Positions 1-8,784 of a stretch of 64,000 nucleotides of DNA are shown here, piece after piece; the stretch's first letter is position 1; every line of letters starts with the position of its first letter. The position numbers and the translations under genes are program-made. The stretch lies in the NCBI GenBank assembly GCA_034422355.1, contig DAOUJS010000131.1:1-64000 (forward strand). Reading direction: 5' to 3'. This DNA is from CATOSP01 sp034422355. GTDB lineage: Bacteria; Chloroflexota; Dehalococcoidia; Lucifugimonadales; UBA3495. The notes below the pieces were generated by a model, which was given only the letters and a program-made list of their open reading frames with translations, was not told the DNA's origin and ran no database searches.

Positions 1-1629
1 CGGCGCGCCCGTCCGGAGGAACCATTGCCGGACCTGGTATCCAACGCCTACCTCCTGCTGGGACACGACTGGAGGGAAGCGGCGCGAAGCTGGGAGGAAG
101 AAGGGCATCCGACACCGCCGGTGATGATCACCGTAGCCAACCGAACGGAAACGGCGGCGCGAATCAATCATTTCTTCACCCGCAAGCAGGTTGCCATCCC
201 CGAACTGTGCGCCACGGAAGGGGTCCTGCACATTGACTCCAACGTGCTGAAACGCGCCGAAGAATCAGACGAGCCGATAGCCCAGGCAGAATCCAGTCCT
301 GGGAGTGACCAGGACGACGATGACGGCCCCAGGCGTCCGCCGACCGCGCAGCAGCGGGCCGAGCAATTGCGCCGGAAAGTGGATACCGTCGGGAAGCGCG
401 GGCAGCCCGGAGAACAGGTACGGAACGTCATTTCGGTGGGGATGCTGTCAGAAGGCTGGGACGCCAAGACCGTCACCCACGTCATGGGGCTGAGGGCCTT
501 CAGCAGCCAACTCCTGTGCGAGCAGGTTGTGGGGCGAGGTCTGCGGCGGACTTCCTACGAGGTCAACCAGGACGGGATGTTCGACCCGGAATACGTCAAC
601 ATCTTCGGGATACCCTTCACCTTTCTGCCCCATGAATCGGATGAAAGCGTGGCGCCCAAGCCGCCGGCTTCCAGGACAGCCATTGAGCCGGCGCCGGAGA
701 AAGCCGCCTTTGAAATCAGTTGGCCCAATATCATCCGCATCGAGCACGTCTACCGTCCCAATCTCTCGCTGGACTGGGAGACCGTGCAACCCCTCGAACT
801 CGATGCCAGCCAGACGCCGAGCCTGGCCGAGCTTGCCCCGATAGTGGACGGGAAGCCCGACTACTCCCAGGTTAGCAGCATCGATCTGGAGGAACTGGCC
901 CGGGAGAGCCGCACTCAGACCGTTGTTTTCAGAACGGCCCGGGACATATATGACCAGATGCAACCGTCCTGGCCCGGCAGCCGCGAGTCCCTCATGGCCC
1001 AACTGGTGAGACTGGTTGAACGTTTCATCGGTTCAGACCTGCTTCATGTAACCCCCGAGCTGTTCAACCACGATCAGGCCGCCCGGCGCCTGATCATCAC
1101 GCTGAACATGACCAGGGTGGTCAGGCATATCTGGGAGACCATTCGCCTTGAGAATACCGAGACGCTGGAGCCGGTGTTCGACCCGCAGCGACCCATTCGC
1201 TCGACGGCAAATATGCCCACCTGGCACACAGCAAAACCCTGCCATGCCGCGGACCGCAGCCACATCAACATGTGCGTGTACGACAGCACATGGGAGGCCT
1301 CGGAAGCATTTGAACTGGCACATAACCCTCTGATCGATTCCTGGGTGAAAAACGACCATCTCGGTTTCGAGGTGCTCTATCTTTACAGAGGAGTAGTACG
1401 CAAGTACCGTCCCGATTTTCTCATTCGTTTCAAGTCTGGAAAGATGCTGGCGCTGGAAACGAAAGGACAGGCGGACGACCAGAGCCTTGCCAAGCGCCGC
1501 GCTCTTGAGGAATGGACCCGGGCTGTGAATCATCAGGCGGGTTTCGGACGATGGTCCAGCGACATTTCCTACAACCCTGCGGACGTGAAAGACATACTGG
1601 CGAAACACGCGGCAGTTGCAACGGTCTAG
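1..1629 (+). CDS. Type III restriction-like helicase/endonuclease (Res subunit), 5' truncated
   Basis: The reading frame is open from the first base, so the N-terminal helicase lobe with its Walker A motif lies outside the window. What remains is the second helicase lobe: SEGWDAKTVTHV followed by QVVGRGLRR, which matches superfamily 2 motifs V and VI. Near the C terminus RPDFLIRF and LALETKGQ match a PD-(D/E)xK nuclease core. This order, helicase then nuclease, is that of type III restriction Res subunits and related solitary helicase-nucleases. The expected role is ATP-dependent DNA translocation and cleavage in defence. The partner methylase gene would be upstream and is not visible. The family call is firm; whether it is a true type III system cannot be decided here. 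Confidence 0.8.
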   Translation, partial: RRARPEEPLPDLVSNAYLLLGHDWREAARSWEEEGHPTPPVMITVANRTETAARINHFFTRKQVAIPELCATEGVLHIDSNVLKRAEESDEPIAQAESSPGSDQDDDDGPRRPPTAQQRAEQLRRKVDTVGKRGQPGEQVRNVISVGMLSEGWDAKTVTHVMGLRAFSSQLLCEQVVGRGLRRTSYEVNQDGMFDPEYVNIFGIPFTFLPHESDESVAPKPPASRTAIEPAPEKAAFEISWPNIIRIEHVYRPNLSLDWETVQPLELDASQTPSLAELAPIVDGKPDYSQVSSIDLEELARESRTQTVVFRTARDIYDQMQPSWPGSRESLMAQLVRLVERFIGSDLLHVTPELFNHDQAARRLIITLNMTRVVRHIWETIRLENTETLEPVFDPQRPIRSTANMPTWHTAKPCHAADRSHINMCVYDSTWEASEAFELAHNPLIDSWVKNDHLGFEVLYLYRGVVRKYRPDFLIRFKSGKMLALETKGQADDQSLAKRRALEEWTRAVNHQAGFGRWSSDISYNPADVKDILAKHAAVATV

Positions 1630-1793
1630 TTCTTGGTGAATGACAGTTCCATTATGACAACCAGCTCCTGGAGCAGTTTCGCAATTCTCTCAGCCTATAC
1701 TTCATAGCGGCCTTCCTCTGCCCAAAGATACAAGTGCCAGTGAGGCAGATTGCCGGAAACGGAACGCTGGCAGCCAAGTCCGAGCCCGGGTTG

Positions 1794-1822
1794 TTGGCAA
1801 GGGCCATCCTTGACAGTAGAAT
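1794..1822 (+). promoter_or_regulatory. Probable sigma-70 promoter for the HbpS-like gene
   Basis: TTGGCA at 1794-1799 and TAGAAT at 1817-1822 are separated by 17 bases, close to the sigma-70 consensus. Transcription would start about 45 bases before the ATG at 1874. The call rests on sequence match only. Confidence 0.45.
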
Positions 1823-1873
1823 TGGGCAGCGCCAGAGATTGAAATGCGCAATCAAGCTGTCAGGAGGCAAGTC

Positions 1874-2269
1874 ATGGCACTGAGTTTGGACGAAGCAAAC
1901 AGGATCATCGCCGGGGCCATTGCCAAGGCGGAGGAACTCAACATCAAGATTAACGTGGCGGTCTGCGATACCGGTGGCCGGTTGATAGCTTTCAACCGGA
2001 TGGACGGCGCGATCTGGGCCGGGGTCTACGGTTCCCAGGGCAAAGCCGTGGCCTCGGCAGCCTTCGGGCGGACCAGCGGCGAGTTGCAGGAGCGGGCCGA
2101 CCAGCCCACCCCGCGCGGAATCGCCATCGCCGAGGGCGGCCACATGATCATGGGCCAGGGCGGAGTGCCGATCATCCGCAACGGGGCGGTTGACGGCGCT
2201 TGCGGAGTCGGCGGCGGCACTTCCCAGGAAGACGAGGACTGCGCCAGGGCCGGAATCGCCCGCCTGTAA
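1874..2269 (+). CDS. GlcG/HbpS family heme-binding-like protein (DUF336)
   Basis: A 131-residue protein of the GlcG/HbpS family, usually 130-150 residues. The N terminus has the typical LSLDEANRIIAGAIAKAEE helix and the centre has AVCDTGGRLIAFNRMDGA, followed by the Gly-rich C-terminal half with GGVPI and DGACGVGGG. Members of this family bind heme or corrinoids, or accompany glycolate and diol catabolism; the exact role here is not known. The ATG at 1874 is preceded by AGGAGG at a good distance, so it is preferred over the ATG at 1844, which has no such site. The gene stands alone on the plus strand and converges on the cyclase gene. Confidence 0.85.
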   Translation: MALSLDEANRIIAGAIAKAEELNIKINVAVCDTGGRLIAFNRMDGAIWAGVYGSQGKAVASAAFGRTSGELQERADQPTPRGIAIAEGGHMIMGQGGVPIIRNGAVDGACGVGGGTSQEDEDCARAGIARL

Positions 2270-2284
2270 GCCTCGACTCGAAGG

Positions 2285-3019
2285 CTAGGGCGCCAACGCT
2301 ATTACCGAGACCGGAGAACCACTTCCCCCCTCCAGGCGGATGATGCCAACGACAATGATTGCGCCGGTTGGGGGAAGCCGGTCAAGATTGGCCAGGTTTT
2401 CCAGGGCCAGCCGGGGTTGCTCCAGCGCCAGGGAGTTGACCGGAAAACCTTCGCTCGCTCCCGGCTCCAACCCGTGGGTGTCGATGCCCAGACCGGCCGC
2501 CCTGCGCTCCGACAGCAGGTAGCGGGCCGCCTCTACCCCAAACCCCGGGAAGCTCATGCGCCCACGTTGGTCCAGCCCAAGGTAGCGGCAGGGGTCATCC
2601 CATTTTTCCTGCCATCCTGTGTGGAGCAGGACTACCGACCCCAGCGGTATCGGCCCGTGAATGTTCTCCCAGGCTTTGACAGCCCCGATGGTCAAAGCGT
2701 AATCGGAGTCGGCCCGAGTTTCTTCACGCACGTCTATAACTACTGCTGACGCTACCAAACGCTCCGCAGCGTAGGCATCAATGGTGTCTCCGCCAGGGTG
2801 AAAGCTCGCCGGAGCGTTCATGTGGGTCCCGGTATGCTCTCCCATCGAGAACCGGCGGAGAAAAAAGCCATCCCCCGCGAGATGGGCCACATCCTCCAAC
2901 TCCACCGGCGGGTCCCCCGGCCACACCGGTATCCCCGGATGCACCGTCCGGGACAGGTCAACTACCCTGCTGAACGTAATGGTGCGGCTGTCCGGATATG
3001 GGCTTGATGGCGTGTTCAA
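2285..3019 (-). CDS. Cyclase family protein (kynurenine formamidase-like metal hydrolase)
   Basis: A 244-residue protein with the cyclase-family signature near residue 65: HTGTHMNAPASFHPGGD, which corresponds to HxGTHxDxPxH. The family includes bacterial arylformamidases and isatin hydrolases that use a metal bound by His and Asp residues of this motif. Here the usual Asp is Asn, and the last His is displaced, so activity may differ. Further conserved blocks are LHTGWQEKW and GIDTHGLEPG. It is transcribed away from the flavin oxidoreductase gene, and the two may act on related small molecules. The substrate cannot be inferred. Confidence 0.8.
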   Translation of the reverse strand: MNTPSSPYPDSRTITFSRVVDLSRTVHPGIPVWPGDPPVELEDVAHLAGDGFFLRRFSMGEHTGTHMNAPASFHPGGDTIDAYAAERLVASAVVIDVREETRADSDYALTIGAVKAWENIHGPIPLGSVVLLHTGWQEKWDDPCRYLGLDQRGRMSFPGFGVEAARYLLSERRAAGLGIDTHGLEPGASEGFPVNSLALEQPRLALENLANLDRLPPTGAIIVVGIIRLEGGSGSPVSVIALAP

Positions 3020-3107
3020 GTCTGCGCTCCCGGCAAGTGACTCTCACCAATTCCAGGGTATTGCCCGGCCTGTCGCAGTCCGCCGCTGGCAGGCACGGAC
3101 CTCGCGT

Positions 3108-3136
3108 TTGACTACCCTGTGATACCCGCCTAGAAT
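3108..3136 (+). promoter_or_regulatory. Sigma-70-like promoter for the flavin oxidoreductase gene
   Basis: TTGACT at 3108-3113 and TAGAAT at 3131-3136 are 17 bases apart. The predicted start near 3143 lies 35-60 bases upstream of the two candidate start codons. Confidence 0.6.
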
Positions 3137-3201
3137 ACGCCAAAATTCCGGGTCAAGGGCAGCCTCAAGGTTCCCGAATGACCCGCGGGAGTTTCGTCGA
3201 G

Positions 3202-4341
3202 ATGAAGTTTGGCATGTTTTACGAGGTGCAGGTGCCGCGGCCTGCACCGCCGGAAGCGGAACATCAGCGGCTGCGTGAGATAGTTGACCAGGTGATCCTG
3301 GCTGAGGAGATGGGGTTCGAGCACGTTTGGTTCGTCGAGCACCACTTCCTGACCGAGTGGGCGCACTCCAGCGCCTCCGAGGTCATGCTGGCGGTCTTGA
3401 GCCAGCACACCACCAACATGCGGCTGGGGTTCGGGGTGGTGCTCCTGCCAGTACACCATCCCCTTCACGTGGCGGTCAAGACGGCCACCCTGGACGTGAT
3501 GAGCGGCGGGCGCGTGGACGTGGGCGTGGGACGGGCCGGCAACCCGTACCAGATCACCCCTTTCGGCATCGACCTGGAGGACACCCGCGGTATTTGGGAG
3601 GAATCGATCAGGATGCTGCCGGGCATCTGGACTGATGAAGTATTCTCTCACCAGGGAAGGTACTTCAATGTCCCGGAGCGTGAGGTCATCCCCAAGCCCA
3701 TGCAGAAACCCCACCCGCCTCTGTGGTCGGCGTGCAGCCAGGAAGACACCTTCCAGTTGGCCGGTGAGATGGGACTCGGCTGCCTCTGCAACGTACTGGG
3801 GCAGTACGAGACGGTGGAGAAGCGCATCGGCATATACAAGGAGGCTCTGAAGAACGCCAAACCGGTGGGCAAGTTCGTAAACGATCAGGTGGTGGCGTCG
3901 AGCATCGGTTTCTGCGACGAGAACAAGCAGCGGGCCAGGGAGAGGGGCGCTGAGATTGCCGCCTGGAACATCAACATCAGGCTACGCAACTACGAGCGGG
4001 GATGGTCGGGGTTCGATACCCGGAACGTTCCCGACGACTACCGGCACCACGTCCGCAGGGTGGAATGGGACCCGCAGATGCGCCGGGGAGTAAGCCCGGA
4101 GGAAGTGCTGTCCTCGGGCAGGTTCTGCGTCGGCACACCCGACGAGTGCATCGAGGTTATCGAGAACTACGAGCGCATCGGCGCAGACGAGATTATGCCC
4201 ATCTTCCAGGCCGGCCCGGCCACAGACGCCGAGGTGAAGAACTCCATCCGACTGTTCGGCAAGTACGTCATTCCCCACTTCAGGGAAAAGGAACGCCGAG
4301 CCCAGACCGCTGCGAGCGCGGCGGCGGACGACGGCAACTAG
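3202..4341 (+). CDS. LLM-class (luciferase-like) flavin-dependent oxidoreductase
   Basis: A 379-residue protein of the bacterial luciferase-like TIM-barrel family, which uses F420 or reduced FMN. The typical N terminus MKFGMFYE is followed by EEMGFEHVWFVEHHF near residue 40, by the LGFGVVLLPVHHPLHVA block and by GRVDVGVGRAG. The C-terminal part has FCVGTPDECIEVIENY, the usual GTPEE-like segment. These enzymes are monooxygenases or dehydrogenases on diverse organics and are very frequent in SAR202-type Chloroflexota. An in-frame ATG at 3178 would add eight residues; 3202 is chosen because it gives the usual family N terminus. Substrate unknown. Confidence 0.87.
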   Translation: MKFGMFYEVQVPRPAPPEAEHQRLREIVDQVILAEEMGFEHVWFVEHHFLTEWAHSSASEVMLAVLSQHTTNMRLGFGVVLLPVHHPLHVAVKTATLDVMSGGRVDVGVGRAGNPYQITPFGIDLEDTRGIWEESIRMLPGIWTDEVFSHQGRYFNVPEREVIPKPMQKPHPPLWSACSQEDTFQLAGEMGLGCLCNVLGQYETVEKRIGIYKEALKNAKPVGKFVNDQVVASSIGFCDENKQRARERGAEIAAWNINIRLRNYERGWSGFDTRNVPDDYRHHVRRVEWDPQMRRGVSPEEVLSSGRFCVGTPDECIEVIENYERIGADEIMPIFQAGPATDAEVKNSIRLFGKYVIPHFREKERRAQTAASAAADDGN

Positions 4342-4451
4342 AGACTCCCCGGAGCCTGCCCGGCGGCATAGCTCCTTGCCCCACCGCACGAAGCCGACCG
4401 TTCCGGGTTGGAACACCCGTACAATGAACTGGGCCGGGAACAGGGGCAATG

Positions 4452-4476
4452 AAAAGGGGCCGGTAATACCGGCCCC
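4452..4476 (-). terminator. Rho-independent terminator after the small minus-strand gene
   Basis: Bases 4456-4476 form a near-perfect hairpin, GGGGCCGG and its complement around a short loop. On the minus strand it is followed by TTTT (4455-4452). It ends transcription from the 4513-4710 gene and could also stop plus-strand readthrough. Confidence 0.7.
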
Positions 4477-4512
4477 AAACCGCTTGATTGAGAACCCCGG
4501 CCCGCCCCCTGG

Positions 4513-4710
4513 CTACAGCATCGCCAACTGGGCCATGCGGTCCGTGCGCAGGGCTTCCTCCACCTCAGTCACCCGGTCAACCCACTCCATCGCAGACCGG
4601 TTGGATGGGCAGCCGGTCAGTTCTTCCCGGTCAGGCAGCCGACCGTATACCCTGGAATCGAGTCCCGGAATCGCCTGTTCGATCATGTAACCCCGATAGA
4701 AAATCTTCAT
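4513..4710 (-). CDS. Small hypothetical protein
   Basis: A 65-residue protein starting MKIFYRGYMIEQ, with no recognised domain. It has a charged, probably helical C-terminal half (AMEWVDRVTEVEEALRTDRM). GGAGGA lies about 12 bases before this ATG, and a strong terminator follows the stop codon, so it is probably expressed alone. An upstream in-frame ATG at 4809 would give 98 residues. Function unknown. Confidence 0.5.
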   Translation of the reverse strand: MKIFYRGYMIEQAIPGLDSRVYGRLPDREELTGCPSNRSAMEWVDRVTEVEEALRTDRMAQLAML

Positions 4711-4971
4711 GGCGCGCGTCCATCCTCCATAGATTTGTTGCCCAGGATAAGGACCTCGCTCATTGGTCTGGGTCAGCACATTGACCTTCCCGGCGAGCGA
4801 CGCACGCATGTTCTAACAATCGGGGCGCACAATCAACAAGCAAATGTCATGTTTTTGAAATTTGTATAAATTGGACCAGCAGAGGATCACCGCTCCAGCG
4901 GTCTTGACGATGGGCAGGCAGGACCTCAGTACATGCGAGGCGGCCGGAGGGCGCGTCCGAAGGGTACTGAG

Positions 4972-6231
4972 CTAAGGTGCGCGGTTGGCGACCTTGCCCA
5001 TGAAGTCCTGCAGGGACACGGTCTCCTGGGTGGAGGCTGCCATGTCCCGGACGACTATTTCGCCCCGCTGCATCTCGTCTTCGCCCAGGATCAGCGCGTA
5101 AGGGACGTTCAGAGCGTTGGCCTGGCGCATCTGACCCCGGAGGGCCCTGCTGCCGCTGCTCAGAATCGCGCCGACACCGGCCCGGCGGAGGTCTGCGGCG
5201 AGCTTTAGGGCCGCCGGCCTCGCTTCCGCCCCCACGTTGGCGACCAGGTATGAGGGGGACTCGGTCTCCTGGACTTCGATGCCGCCGCGTTGCAGGTTCA
5301 ACGTGAGGCGTTCCATGCCCGTGGCGAACCCGATGCCGGGTGTGGGTCTTCCCTCCAGTTCCTCTATCAGCCCGTCGTACCGTCCCCCGCCGAGAATCGT
5401 GGACTGGCCTCCCACGTCCCTGGGCTGGACTTCAAACACGGTGCGGGTGTAGTAGTCGAGGCCCCGGACCAGGCGGTGGTCCACCCGGTAGGTGATTTCC
5501 ATCACGTCGAGATAGTCCCGCAGCCGGTCCCAGTGGTCTTGGCAGGGCTGGCACAGGTGGTCGGCAGACCGGGGCGCTTCATCACCCAGGGCGCGGCAGG
5601 TCTCCACCTTGCAGTCAAGCAGGCGCAGCGGGTTGCGCTCCAGCCTGGACAAGCAGTCCTCACAGAGCCGTCCCGTGAAGCCCGAATAATATGCTTTGAG
5701 CCGGGAGATGTACGCAGGCCGGCATTCGGGGTCGCCGATGCTGTTGACCAGGATGTCGATGTCCGACAGGCCCAGCGATGCCATGAACCTGGACGCAAGC
5801 TCGATGACCTCGGCGTCCACTGAGGGGTCGGGGTCTCCCAGGACCTCGACACCGAACTGGTGGTGTTCTCTGAACCTTCCGGCTTGGGGGCGCTCGTACC
5901 GGAACACGGGGCAGAAGTAGTACATGCGCACCGGCTGGGGAAGGTTGTGCATCCCGTGTTCCAGGTAAGCGCGGCACACCGGGGCAGTACCCTCCGGGCG
6001 CAGGGTGACGCTATCGCCGCCCCGGTCCTCAAAGGTGTACATCTCCTTCTCCACGATGTCCGTCCCCTCGCCGACCGAGCGGATGAACAGGCCGGAGTCC
6101 TCGAACACCGGCGTGTCGATGCGGCCGAAACCGTATTCCGCGGCCAACTCCATAGCCTTGGACTCGATGTAACGCCAATACTTCTGCTGCTCCGGCAGCA
6201 AATCGCTGGTGCCCCTGGGCGCTCTGAACAC
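4972..6231 (-). CDS. hisS: Histidine--tRNA ligase
   Basis: A 419-residue class II aminoacyl-tRNA synthetase that charges tRNA-His. The N terminus FRAPRGTSDLLPEQ is the family hallmark. Motif 2 appears as PVFRYERPQAGRFREHHQFG, and the two histidine-specific signatures appear as LVRGLDYYTRTVFEV and GGGRYDGLIEELEG. The C-terminal anticodon-binding domain (about residues 325-415) includes LRRAGVGAILSSGSRALRGQM. Length is typical. It is the last gene of the long minus-strand block, 17 bases after the CoA-transferase stop codon. Confidence 0.97.
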   Translation of the reverse strand: MFRAPRGTSDLLPEQQKYWRYIESKAMELAAEYGFGRIDTPVFEDSGLFIRSVGEGTDIVEKEMYTFEDRGGDSVTLRPEGTAPVCRAYLEHGMHNLPQPVRMYYFCPVFRYERPQAGRFREHHQFGVEVLGDPDPSVDAEVIELASRFMASLGLSDIDILVNSIGDPECRPAYISRLKAYYSGFTGRLCEDCLSRLERNPLRLLDCKVETCRALGDEAPRSADHLCQPCQDHWDRLRDYLDVMEITYRVDHRLVRGLDYYTRTVFEVQPRDVGGQSTILGGGRYDGLIEELEGRPTPGIGFATGMERLTLNLQRGGIEVQETESPSYLVANVGAEARPAALKLAADLRRAGVGAILSSGSRALRGQMRQANALNVPYALILGEDEMQRGEIVVRDMAASTQETVSLQDFMGKVANRAP

Positions 6232-6248
6232 GGGAGGTCATCTCCTTC

Positions 6249-7484
6249 CTAAACTACCCCATCAGACTGCATGGCGGTCAATTCCTCCAGGCTCAGGCCG
6301 CCGATGCCGCACAGAATTTCCTCGTTGTGCTCCGCCAGCAGCGGCGGCGGAGCGGATGGGGTGTCCTCGCAGCCTGTCAGCTTGATGGGGGTGGCAACGG
6401 TGCGGAACCGGCCGCCGTGGCCGTCACCGCTCTCCACGAACATATTGCGGGCTTCCAGGTGGGGGCAATTGTCCAGGTCTGCCGTGTTTTGCACCATTCC
6501 CATCGAGTATCCGATTTCTATCAGCCTCTCGGCTACTTCCAGCTTGGGTAAGTGCCGCGACCATTCTTCAATGGCCGGAACGATGTGCTCGAAGTAGAAC
6601 TCGCCGCTGATGCCGATGCCGCGGTACCGCGGGTCCTCACCCAGATCGGGACGGCCGATCAGCTCCCACAGGGCCACCCATTTCTCCTCGTCGCCAGCTC
6701 CGGCCAGGACTGCGTAGCCATCCTTGGCTTGCAGCACCAACTGGGCGCTGAACATATTCTCCCTGGCGCGTCCGGTGGTCTGACCAGACGCCTGGTAGAG
6801 AGGCATACTGCTGGTGGTATGGGCGGCCATGCAGTCATACATGGCCATGTCCACGTGCTGCCCGAGTCCCGTCTTCCGGCGGGTCTCCAAGGCCATCATT
6901 ATGCCCAAGGCCGTCCATACGCCCGGCACCGAGTCGCCCACGTTGTCCCCCACCATCTGGGGCGGTCCGCCCGGCGCGCCGGTGATCTCCATCCATCCGC
7001 CCATGCCCTGGACGCAGGGGTTGTTGGCGGGCCAGCCGGAGTAGGGGCCGCGCAGCCCCTCGGAGTCTCCATAGCCGGTGATGCTGGCATATACCAACGC
7101 GGGGTTGAGCGACGACAAGACATCGTAGCCCAGACCCAGCCGACGCAGAGCGCCCGGCCCCCAGTTGTCCAGCAGGATGTCGGACTCCCTAACCATGTTC
7201 TCGAAAGCTGCCTTGCAGCGCGGGTCGCGCAGGTCAAGGGTCACGCTCTTCTTGTTCCGGTTGACCCCCAGGTAGCGGGCGCTGACTCTCTGCCCGTTTT
7301 CGACATCGATGAACGGTGTGTTGATTCTGGCCCTTTCACCCGTCCGCGGCCGCTCGATTTTGATGACCTCTGCGCCCATGTCAGCCAGTATCATGGAGCA
7401 GAAGGGGCCGGCCACGATATGGGTAACGTCCAGCACCCGAATCCCTTCAAGAGGGAGGGGGAGTTTCCGGCTTTCGCTGGTCAT
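6249..7484 (-). CDS. CaiB/BaiF family CoA transferase (family III)
   Basis: A 411-residue family III CoA transferase. It opens with PLEGIRVLDVTHIVAGPFCSMILADMGAEVIKIERP, and the catalytic aspartate is expected in GQHVDMAMYDCM. These dimeric enzymes move CoA between carboxylic acids such as formate/oxalate, carnitine or succinate and aromatic acids. SAR202-type genomes have many paralogues. It lies between the gamma carbonic anhydrase gene (10 bases upstream) and hisS. The substrate cannot be told from sequence. Confidence 0.92.
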   Translation of the reverse strand: MTSESRKLPLPLEGIRVLDVTHIVAGPFCSMILADMGAEVIKIERPRTGERARINTPFIDVENGQRVSARYLGVNRNKKSVTLDLRDPRCKAAFENMVRESDILLDNWGPGALRRLGLGYDVLSSLNPALVYASITGYGDSEGLRGPYSGWPANNPCVQGMGGWMEITGAPGGPPQMVGDNVGDSVPGVWTALGIMMALETRRKTGLGQHVDMAMYDCMAAHTTSSMPLYQASGQTTGRARENMFSAQLVLQAKDGYAVLAGAGDEEKWVALWELIGRPDLGEDPRYRGIGISGEFYFEHIVPAIEEWSRHLPKLEVAERLIEIGYSMGMVQNTADLDNCPHLEARNMFVESGDGHGGRFRTVATPIKLTGCEDTPSAPPPLLAEHNEEILCGIGGLSLEELTAMQSDGVV

Positions 7485-7494
7485 GGCAAATCTC

Positions 7495-8025
7495 TCATGC
7501 CTGCGGGCGGGGAATTTGCAGCCCCAGGCCCGCCTCTATGTAAGCCCTGGCGTTCTCCACGTAAACCGCTGTCGGGTCCTTCAGCCGTTCCATGTTCTCT
7601 TCGGTCAGCGGGCGGACCCGTCCCGGTACGCCGAGGACAAGGGAGTTGTCGGGAATTTCGCTGTCGGCCAGTACCAGCGCACACGCTCCCACGAGACAAT
7701 AGTTGCCCACCCTGGCGCTCTCCAGCACCGCCGAGTTCATCCCCAGGAGCACATTGCTGCCGATTACGCCGCCATGGACGACCGCGCCGTGGGTCATAAG
7801 CACATTGTCGCCCAATTCCAAATAGTCGTCGGTATGAAGAACGCAGTTGTCCTGGATGGAGCAGGCTTTCCCGATGATTATCTTGCCGTAATCGCCGCGG
7901 ATCACCGCTCCCGGCCACACGCTGGAGTTCTCGCCGATGGTCACGTCCCCGACAATGTAGGCGGACTCGCTGACGAATACCGAGGGATGAATGTTCGGCG
8001 TCTTGCCGTTAATGCTGCGGATCAA
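7495..8025 (-). CDS. Gamma-class carbonic anhydrase-like protein
   Basis: A left-handed beta-helix protein with hexapeptide repeats (GDVTIGENSSVWPGAVIRGD, SIQDNCVLHTDD, LGDNVLMTHGAVVHGG). The three expected zinc ligands are His in VLHTDD and the two His in THGAVVHGG. The family contains active gamma carbonic anhydrases and catalytically uncertain YrdA/PaaY-type proteins. I chose the TTG at 8025 because it follows AAGGGGG and gives the family's usual 176 residues beginning near IRSINGKTP. An ATG at 8181 would add 52 residues with no family resemblance. Confidence 0.85.
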   Translation of the reverse strand: MIRSINGKTPNIHPSVFVSESAYIVGDVTIGENSSVWPGAVIRGDYGKIIIGKACSIQDNCVLHTDDYLELGDNVLMTHGAVVHGGVIGSNVLLGMNSAVLESARVGNYCLVGACALVLADSEIPDNSLVLGVPGRVRPLTEENMERLKDPTAVYVENARAYIEAGLGLQIPRPQA

Positions 8026-8196
8026 TGGAATCCCCCTTCCGGCGGACGGCGTTAAGTGGTGCAGTAGCTTGTTGCCGGCGGTCGCAGGCGGTCCAGCAAG
8101 CATGAAAGACCGGGCGTCCGACAGTCCAAGGATACACTCTCGGGGGCTGTGCTGCCAGCATTGTTTCGGGGACATGATCACCCGCCGCCTATCCTG

Positions 8197-8784
8197 CTAG
8201 GCGAAGAACCGGCTATAGCCGTGGGCGCACAGATATGCTACTGAAAGGAATTTCAGGGTCTTGCCGACCCACACTGTGGAGAGGAACTTCCATACAGGGA
8301 CTCTCAGCGCCCCTGCGGCCAGGCCAACAACGTCGAATACCGGGTTTGGCACCAGGGATAACAAGAACAGCAACGCCAGGGGGAACCATTCCCTCTGGCG
8401 CATCCATGGTTCCAGTCGCGCGTACAGCCGGCTTCGCTGCACCATCCCCTGTCCGCTGTAGCCAAAGAAGTACCCCGTAAGTTCGCCCACGGTCTCGGCC
8501 GACCCCGCGACCAGACCGACTATCACCGGGTTCAGGGCAAACGCCCCGCCGAGACACACTGCGCCCAGCGCCGGGACGGGGATGATGAGTCCGGCGCTGG
8601 CGATCAGGGACGCCAGGGCGATGCCGCCATAACCCACCTGGGTCAGCGTCAACTGGTCTCGCAACAGGTACGCCGCGCCCACCATTGCGATGGCGGCCAG
8701 GAAAAGGGCCAGTCTTAGCCGGTTCTCCTTACGCCGCCAGTCGATCCGGCTGGTGCGGCAAGCGACCCGCCTGATAGACCTCAT
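8197..8784 (-). CDS. VTT-domain (DedA/SNARE-associated-like) membrane protein
   Basis: A 195-residue integral membrane protein. Hydrophobic segments occur at about residues 24-42, 53-80, 85-105, 135-160 and 168-190. The conserved VTT block is visible as GELTGYFFGYSGQG, followed by LLFLLSLVPNPVFDVVGLAAGALRVPVWKF. VTT/DedA proteins are associated with lipid scrambling and membrane homeostasis. Its start codon overlaps the upstream alpha/beta hydrolase gene by 4 bases, so the two are translationally coupled. Confidence 0.85.
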   Translation of the reverse strand: MRSIRRVACRTSRIDWRRKENRLRLALFLAAIAMVGAAYLLRDQLTLTQVGYGGIALASLIASAGLIIPVPALGAVCLGGAFALNPVIVGLVAGSAETVGELTGYFFGYSGQGMVQRSRLYARLEPWMRQREWFPLALLFLLSLVPNPVFDVVGLAAGALRVPVWKFLSTVWVGKTLKFLSVAYLCAHGYSRFFA